Positions 57,121-64,000 of a DNA stretch of 64,000 nucleotides are shown here, in pieces. The stretch covers positions 602,001 to 666,000 of the forward strand of contig JAUKNK010000155.1 of NCBI GenBank assembly GCA_030765055.1. Direction: 5' to 3'. The notes beneath the pieces were generated by a model that saw nothing but the letters and a program-made list of their open reading frames with translations, was not told where the DNA came from and did not search any database. Position 1 is the stretch's first letter; every line of letters begins with the position of its first letter. The position numbers and the translations under genes are program-made. This DNA comes from Mantis religiosa (Eukaryota; Arthropoda; Insecta; Mantodea; Mantidae).

Positions 57121-57446
57121 TCCCGTTATAACTTTGTTTTGTGAGGAAATTAACTGTAACACAGTTTTTAATTTCAGAATAGCCACTTCTGTTGCATAAG
57201 TAGAGGCATGCCTGCTACCTTCAAGAGCCCCCGAGTTCGAATATATCGCTTGAACTATGTTCGTAGCCCATGTGGAGCGGACATTTAGTCCTCTAGGTTT
57301 AATTCCTGTACCAAACAATGTTATTTCAACATGTATTCACAGAGACCTTAGTGCTATGTAACTGTAAACCTACTTCTACACGTGTCGGACAGGTGCCTTA
57401 AGGGTAACCTTCACTCCACCTCTTCAGCCTGTAGATAGGTAGCATA

Positions 57447-57687
57447 TATTATTTTGCAATTTACGTCCTCCAACGTTAAGTCATATCGGACGTTGAATGA
57501 AATGGGTGAAATGATGCTCAAATGAGTCCGGGGTGCATGGAGCTTAGAGTTACCCGACATTCGTCTATCAGGACAAGGAAAAACCCCGGAAAAACCTTAT
57601 CCAGGTAACTCACCCTGACCAAGGTTCGAAATCGGGACCTCTCGAACGTGAGGCAGGCACGCTACCTTCTACGCTACCGAGGCGAGC
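57447..57687 (-). repeat. SINE-II, full length, independent insertion
   Basis: Same family as in the Helitrons but at a different site. Perfect 12-bp target duplications ATAGGTAGCATA lie at 57435-57446 and 57688-57699. Box A TAGCGTAGAAGGTAGCG and box B AGGTCCCGATTTCGAACC are readable on the minus strand. Confidence 0.9.
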
Positions 57688-58159
57688 ATAGGTAGCATAG
57701 CGTCTATATTCATTTATACACTTGCTTCTTCTTTAAGTTGGAACTTTGGGTCAGGGTTATAAATTAACAATTCGGTGTTTAATTTGGTGACTGAGGATGG
57801 TACCAAAAACTTCAGTCAGATTAGTCGGCCTATGCGACTTGACCCCGGGACCTTCGTAATGCAGATCAAAGTTAACGTCTGAGTCACTCCAGCGCGGTCG
57901 TGCACGTCTTTGAAATTATTTGTGCGCAGTCTTTCGGTGATCATAGCCAAAAACAAGCAATCTCAAATTTAACATTCATTGAACTATTCTTAGAAAAGCT
58001 TCTATTTGTATTTAACTTTAATCACGACTAACGTTTACACAAGAAGTTCCATTATGTTTTATTTCGTTGAAGTAACCTGGCTAGAAAACCAGCTGAAGGA
58101 ACAGTTAGGTATTCATAATATGAAATAACTATAGTATACATGGTTACATTTTTATTAAA

Positions 58160-58381
58160 GTTTTCCAACGTAAGATCATATCGGACGATGAATGCACATT
58201 ATAAAATGATGCTCAAATGAGTCCAGGGTCCATAGACCTTAGACTCACCCGACATTTATTTTTCAGGATAGGGGAAAGTCGCGGAAAATACCTTACCCAT
58301 ATAATTTACGCTGACCAAGATTCGAACTTGGGTCCTGTTGGCATGAGCCAGACAAGCTCCACCTACGCAATTGAGGTGAGC
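58160..58381 (-). repeat. SINE-II copy upstream of unit C core
   Basis: Counterpart of 39390-39608. Box B AGTTCGAATCTTGG is on the minus strand. Confidence 0.75.
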
Positions 58382-58573
58382 AAACTCCTTGCATGACCAC
58401 GACGGACAGAAGAATATTGACTTAATATTACAACAGATGTACAACAGTGTATTGCAAAACTCACCCAGTAACACAGTAGGCTCGAAAATAATGTCTCTAC
58501 ATCTTTACGTAAATTATATGCTTTCGAGAAAAGAGTTTATGCTTATTTTATTTGTATGTGACTTAATTAAAGG

Positions 58574-58740
58574 AAATTAATCATTCCTTCATACTAGCCA
58601 TGTATAGGTTAAAGCTTTGAATAGATAGAGAAAAACTGAAAAATTCAAGGCCATGGCTGGGATTTGAACCACGGATCTCCTGGTTTCCGCCCAGTCGCTC
58701 TTACCCATTGAGCTACCATGGCCAACGTGTCGTCATGACA
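58574..58740 (-). repeat. SINE-III copy in unit C
   Basis: The cleanest copy: minus-strand head GGCCATGGTAGCTCAATGGG with GAGCGACTGG and box B GTGGTTCAAATCCC, closing with GCCATGGCC so that a tRNA-like acceptor can pair. The anticodon arm is imperfect and a body and tail follow, so this is a SINE and not a tRNA gene. Confidence 0.8.
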
Positions 58741-59282
58741 TTAAATTCCCCAGCTGACTCTTATATTTTCCCGGTAAACCGCTAGGGGCTCTCATATTCG
58801 ATATACACCGTTTGTGTCGACTTATGTACTGTTGTAAGTACTTCAGTACCAGGCTTCGTCATTAAATTATTATTATTTAAGTTAATTACTGTAAATTAAT
58901 CATTCCTTCACACTAGCCGTGTTTAGGCTAAACCTTAGCCACTTATATAATAAGAGTTTAAAGAGCTCTGGTTCAGTAACAAATTAAATAAACGTATCAT
59001 AATTGACAGATACCAACAGTTTGTATGGGAAAATAAAATAGCCGCTACCTTTTTTCTCTCATCTTCTGAACCTTACTTGGGCTTAAAAATCTCAAAACAA
59101 AATTAACCAAATGCACGGTAGCAACAGGTTCAATGAGACAGAACGAATGTTCTTCTCAGTTAGATGAATATTATTTTTGCAGTTATCACTCTGTACCACA
59201 GTTTACTCAGTACTCAATGTGCTTAATATGAGTATTCCTGATCAAAAATATATGGAAGACATACTGCAAAGTTAACGTTTTC

Positions 59283-60870
59283 GATACACATACATCGTCC
59301 AACGAAGGAGATATTTAAATCACCGTCGACTTCAGTGGCTAGTTACAATGCTGTAAATTACGATTGGAGCAAAAGGAACGGAAACTATTGCTGTTTAACA
59401 TGTACACGCTAATGAATAATGTACTTTAAGTAATCTCAATAGGTAATGAATTTCATTTTGAGTTTCTAAAGCTATATTTTGCTGTTTCTTTTCTCACAAA
59501 GAGGGGAAATAAGGTGGAGCCATCTAGCGACACAGGGTGACGTTACATTATGGAGAACATTAGCGCCATATTACAAAAGGAAACCAACGCTTCTGCTATA
59601 CATTCCTACGCGTTGTGCTGCTATCTGGTGATAAATTTCCAGTAATCTACTGAATCTCGCTTATTTGTGGGCTTTAGTAAATCTTATTTTAAAGCTTCCT
59701 TTATTAAGAGACCACCACTGGGAAGAAACATAGCGAATACAAAACTGTCAATAAGAACACTAGATGTTCTGTTCAATACTGAACACCTAACAGTGGAACA
59801 TATAGACTAATATTGAATATTTGCATCATCTGCAGACACAGTTATTCATTCGCAGTCACATTGCTGAACTTCCCCAATAACAACTTCAGATTTACTGCTA
59901 TCCAAGATGGAAATATGTACATGGGTTAAAGCATATGTAATTTCTTCAAAACCAGTGTAACTATTTGGCGTTAACAGATGCAGAATGTGTAGCTAGCTCA
60001 ACACTGCTAGTATTCCACTACAAATAATAATAACAACATAGAATTAATAATGTTATTAGCACTCTGAAAGAACTGGTCCTAACGATATTTTGTATAACAT
60101 TAGTTATAGAGTAAATAGAACCTGTATCTTGAATTTTATGTATATAATACGTTGACCTCCTATTTTGTTGAATTTTATATCACTTGGAAAATAAAGGATT
60201 GACAAAATCTTATGCTAAAATCAGTAATAACATTTCCACTGCTTATTTTAAATACATTTCAAGATTACCATATTTTATTTTAATAACGTAAGATCGTGCT
60301 ATCAGTTTTAAATTGAATGGTAAATATGTGTGTAAATGTTGTGTTTGATGTTTTTCAATAACTGATGCTCATTACTCCACTATTTTAATTCGGCGGTATC
60401 TTAATGTATGCAACTGCTTCTTTATTATGTGCGAATATCCTTGTTAGAAATGAGAAAAATTTTTTAATTGCTGAAGGCATCGAAATGATTGGGAGGCAAT
60501 ATCTCTATAATATTATAAAGACAGAAGATTTGGTGTATATGTTAGATAATCTCAAAGCCACTCAGTCAATGTTGATAACGTTTTTCAGTGAGTACACACG
60601 CAAACAGAGACCATATGCTCTTGAATATAAAAGACATTGGAGTTGTTACAAAACATTTAAAAAAGCAAATGCTGGATTTTAATTGAAAATGCTAAGGATT
60701 AGAAATGAATTGTTGTTTCTCCAAGGAATAAAGGTGAACGAAGTCACCATTAACAGCAATAGTTTCCGTTCTTTTTACTCCAATCGTAATTTTCAGCATT
60801 ATAACTAGTCGTCAAAGTTGCCGCTGAGTCAAATATCTACTTAGTGGACGATGTGTGTATATATGATATA
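59283..60870. mobile_element. TIR-bounded element, unit C copy
   Basis: Counterpart of 40485-42055. Its right end keeps the uninserted TGTGTATATATGATATAG site that the mariner used in B. The 92-codon frame (60404-60682) is present with more substitutions. Confidence 0.62.
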
Positions 60871-61192
60871 GACAATAGACGGTTTGTTAGCCTCACAGAA
60901 ACTAAATGACGACTGAACCGACTTGTCTAATTTTGGTTTTAAAATATTTGTATAATTCCAAGGAAGGTTTGAAAGGCCAGAAAAATCTGAAATGATAATG
61001 GACAAGGTTATTAACTAAATGTAAAAATACACACGCAAACATTTTACGGAACGCATACACCTTCTTTTATTTTTGAAAAACAAAAGCTTTGTCCACTCCT
61101 TGCTAAAGTCTTCAAAGCTCCTGCAGTTACCAAATTTTGTTGAATAACGTCTATCGTTTGTTATCAAGATTGAATTTCTTATGCAGCATGAT

Positions 61193-61433
61193 TTTTTTTT
61201 TTATTTTTGTAATTTACGTCCTCCAACGTTGTCATATCGGACGCTGAACAAAAATGGGTGTAATGATGCTCAAATGAGTCCGGGATCCATGAAGCTTAAA
61301 GTTACCTGACATTCGTCTTTCAGAATAAGGGAAACCCCCGGAAAAACCTTATCCAGGTAACACACCCTGACCGATTTTCGAACTCGGGACCTCTTGAGGC
61401 AGACATGCTACCATCTACGCTACCGAGGCGGGC
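61193..61433 (-). repeat. SINE-II inside Helitron C
   Basis: Same insertion as in A and B with ATGCAGCATGAT on both sides. The A tail has grown and been interrupted (TTATTTTTG at the left). Confidence 0.9.
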
Positions 61434-61829
61434 ATGCAGCATGATAATATAGCTTATGAAAACTAGACATGAAATTAATTTCTGGTTGCACTGTAACACT
61501 GAAATATTTGACCACAGAAAATTGTTATCAAAATTGCTGAATCCTTGGATTTCTTCTTTATAATATGTGTTTCTGAATTCGTGAATGTGGATTGAATTGA
61601 CATTTTAATTAACTGAAGTTAAAATTGAATTGAATTGGATTATTATTGAAATTAATTAAATTAAAATTAATTGAATTCCTTTGTGACTTTGTGAAGTTCA
61701 CGGAAATTTTTTACTATGCGACGGACAAGACGACCTGACTCAGTTCGTAGCAGTCAAGTCACATGTGCGACGAGCTATGACACGGGATGAACGCACTGAT
61801 GATCAGCGAGATGCAGCTAATGCTAATGG

Positions 61830-63030
61830 TGTCGTGTTGGTATGTCAGAATTGCGTCTTAGGATCTCTGTTTCTTCCGTGGAAGTTGTTTTTGTACAAAT
61901 TAGTTGACACAGTTAAAAACCAGGATGACGTAGTCAGCTATCTCGCGGAATTTTTAAATTTATTTTAACTGCCTGGACTACCACCTCACAATTTGAAATT
62001 AAAAGTAGGATCAGTTGTGATCATGCTGCGTAACATTAACCAACTACGACTGTGCAATGGGACGAGACTAATTGAAGAAGCTATTAGAATAAGTTATCGA
62101 GGCAGAAATCATCAAGGGAAGGTACAAAGTAGAGAATATCTTGATCCCACGTATTCCGATGATTCCAAAGGATTTACCTTTTGATCTTAAGCGTCTACAA
62201 TTTCCCGTGCGATGATCATAATTACAGTTCGACCGCTCTATCTCTGGCTCTGACATTTCTCGAGAGGGGAAAGCAGGCGGTTGCCAGTTCTTTAGCGGGA
62301 ATTTTAAGCAGAGTAACAATGCGTATTTTAAATATTTCACGTACTTGCATATTTCACGAACCACTAGCCATATTATTATAATAGCAATAATAATAGGACT
62401 TACGAACACTAAAATTCGGAATTCATGAGCGCAAAATATAGCAAAGAAAGATCACCAGCGCAAGCAACTAAAGCCACGTGGCTCAAACAAATTTAACCTG
62501 ACAACACAGTGTTGGGTTTGGAAGCCACGCCTAACAGCGACAATGCTGATTGGCTCTAGCAGACAGTTTTAACTTCCTGACCACGACACCGAATGTAGAG
62601 ACTCCCAGTACTACCAACAGATGCAGTTAGTGTGTATGAAGTGTGTGAACGAAATATTCGAATAGAGTGGTGTTGCAATAAATATCTTACACATTAATGA
62701 AATTACAAGTTGGATTTCAGTATTTTAAAGCTAATATAGTACTGTATTTTCGTTCTAAAGATAATTTTGAGGATATGTTTCCAATTTCTCATTATTGTAT
62801 GTTGGTACTATTAACCTTCGCCCTCAACCTTTTGCAGTCGCAAAACGTCAGAGCCGGAGATACAACGACCGGACTGTAAATCGCTAAGGCAATCGTAGGA
62901 AATTTGCGGAATTAACTTGGAGATTCCCCGTGTCATGGACAATTACACGACAATTACCATAATCCTTATATATTTACGTCCCATAAAAAGTAAAATATCT
63001 TGTTTATCAGAAAGCTTTGAATTTATTAAC
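61830..63030 (+). pseudogene. Helitron helicase relic, unit C
   Basis: Same blocks as in A. A stop follows AEFLNLF at 61966-61968, where A still reads on. A further deletion near 62950 removes the SRVRAS part of motif VI. Confidence 0.8.
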
Positions 63031-63225
63031 TTAATTGTAACTGTGTTGTATTTAAACTTCGTCCACAGTTGCAGAGTAACTAAATAACTAATCCGAATTT
63101 GCTGTGTTTCTATAGATATGTTCATAAAACTTTTATTGGCGATACGAAGCTCGCCGGGTCAGCTAGTGCAGAAATCATCTGGCCCGATCTAACTTTCAAT
63201 AATATCAAGACTGAGCAAAGTTAAA

Positions 63226-63226
<1 letters not shown>

Positions 63227-63256
<30 letters not shown>

Positions 63257-63353
63257 CTTCTTCTTCTTCTTCTTCTTCTTCTTCTTCTTCTTCTTCTTCT
63301 TCTTCTTCTTCTTCTTCTTCTTCTTCTTCTTCTTCTTCTTCTTCTTCTTCTTC
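63227..63353 (+). repeat. 127-bp (TTC)n / (GAA)n tract
   Basis: About 42 pure triplets, the LINE tail orthologous to 44435-45340. Confidence 0.97.
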
Positions 63354-64000
63354 ACTTCATGGATTAGGCTCTCGCCTGTTCCGTCTTCACAGTGTCTCCT
63401 TCCATCTATTCCTCGTTCTCCCTATGTCCCTCTTTCCCTTAGGACTATATTGGACAACTACTTTTGGCAGTCTTGTATCATCCATTCTTCCAACATGTTC
63501 GAACCATATTCTTCTGTACCTATCCATTCTTGAGGTGACAGCTCCCACTTGTAATTCACTTTTATATTTTCATTTCTGACTCTATCTTCTCTTGTACATC
63601 ATTTTGTTCTTCTGAAGAATCCCATTTCGCAACTTTGTAACTTTGTATTCTGCTGATGTTTCTTTGTGTAGGTACCCAGTTTTCACATCCATAAAGTATC
63701 GTTGGGACCGCCATGGTGTTATTAGTTTTATTCTTGTTTCAGATCTTGTTTTATTCTTTAGGGTTTTGTGAATTGTTCCACAAATTGTTTGAAATCTCAT
63801 TAATTTTTTGTTCGTATCTTTATCTTTCTCATTGCTGATTTCACAACCTAAATAATTGAAGCAGGATCTTGTTCCAGTACTTTATCATTAACAACTATTT
63901 TCGACCTTATTGGTATTTTGCCCCAGTTTGCCATTATTTTTTACTTTTCTATTGATATTTCAATATTAAAACATTTGCATATTTGGTTAAGTTGGTGTAT
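63354..64000 (-). pseudogene. LINE reverse transcriptase C-terminal part (copy C), runs off window
   Basis: Nucleotide match to 45341-45990 at about 93%. The RT C-terminal frame is broken by indels (a short frame 63800-63582 then shifts). The catalytic box would lie beyond the window. It shares the 3' junction with copy A, so it is the same insertion event duplicated. Confidence 0.88.

Larger units (their letters stand above)
57948..63166 (+). repeat. segmental duplication unit C
   Basis: Collinear with unit A including the upstream SINE-II and SINE-III block. The offset from A is 18.78-18.81 kb. It ends CGCCGGGTCAGCTAG at 63166, then the same LINE with GAA tail as in A. The duplication therefore extends past the window end. 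Confidence 0.92.
60866..63166 (+). mobile_element. Helitron-like segment, unit C
   Basis: Same layout as in A, with the shared SINE-II at 61193-61433 (target duplications 61181-61192 and 61434-61445). The CTAG end is at 63163-63166, followed by T. Confidence 0.75.

Noticed and set aside
58645..58740. possible functional tRNA gene
   Set aside because: The head resembles a tRNA with pairing acceptor ends, but the anticodon and T arms mispair and a SINE body and tail follow; copies recur at 39806 and 29369.

Overview
This looks like a window from the nuclear genome of an arthropod with a large, AT-rich, repeat-laden genome. The LINE reverse-transcriptase style, the tRNA-derived SINEs and the D34D mariner resemble those of hemimetabolous insects such as cockroaches or termites, but that placement is inference. 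I found no host protein-coding gene, no functional tRNA or rRNA gene and no CRISPR array. Nearly everything recognisable is a mobile element, a relic of one, or a segmental duplication.

Left part (1-10010): AT-rich sequence with a spaced direct repeat (2226-3179), a 5'-truncated Ty3/Gypsy fragment with its 3' LTR (3181-4602), and a degenerate tandem array of roughly 1-1.4 kb units (4603-9130) carrying SINE copies and an (AG)n tract. A nearly complete Ty3/Gypsy retrotransposon follows on the minus strand (10011-15729). It has two LTRs, a primer binding site and a polypurine tract. A readable gag and pol are joined by a hairpin-backed -1 frameshift signal, and each is broken by one nonsense codon.

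Middle (15731-31016): LINE tails, a LINE reverse-transcriptase relic (18060-19020), a mariner-like transposase relic, a tRNA SINE, a 458-bp MITE with 4-bp target duplication, a minus-strand Helitron 3' end with a helicase C-terminus (27974-29120), and a folded-back SINE. From 31017 to 38383 lies a young LTR retrotransposon: two 1170-bp LTRs with about five differences, target duplication ACAA, and a tRNA-Lys primer site. It has an intact 687-residue Gag and a canonical GGGAAAC frameshift signal, but RT, RNase H and most of integrase are deleted.

Right part (39168-64000): three paralogous units (A 39168-44371, B 49530-55487, C 57948-63166) that share a core of about 4.27 kb. The core holds a TIR-bounded element followed by a Helitron-like segment ending in CTAG. 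Other Helitron ends (46449-46899, 47484-48007, 55488-56018) and a tRNA SINE lie between the units. Younger insertions sit in only some copies: a mariner and a SINE only in B, and a LINE with a GAA/TTC tail in A and C. The empty sites in the sister copies give a relative order of events. The TTC tract is 906 bp in A and 127 bp in C.

There is no operon-like cooperation. The functional links are within elements (Gag/Pol frameshifting, LTR promoters) and between them: the RT-less LTR element and the SINEs must have borrowed enzymes from elsewhere.
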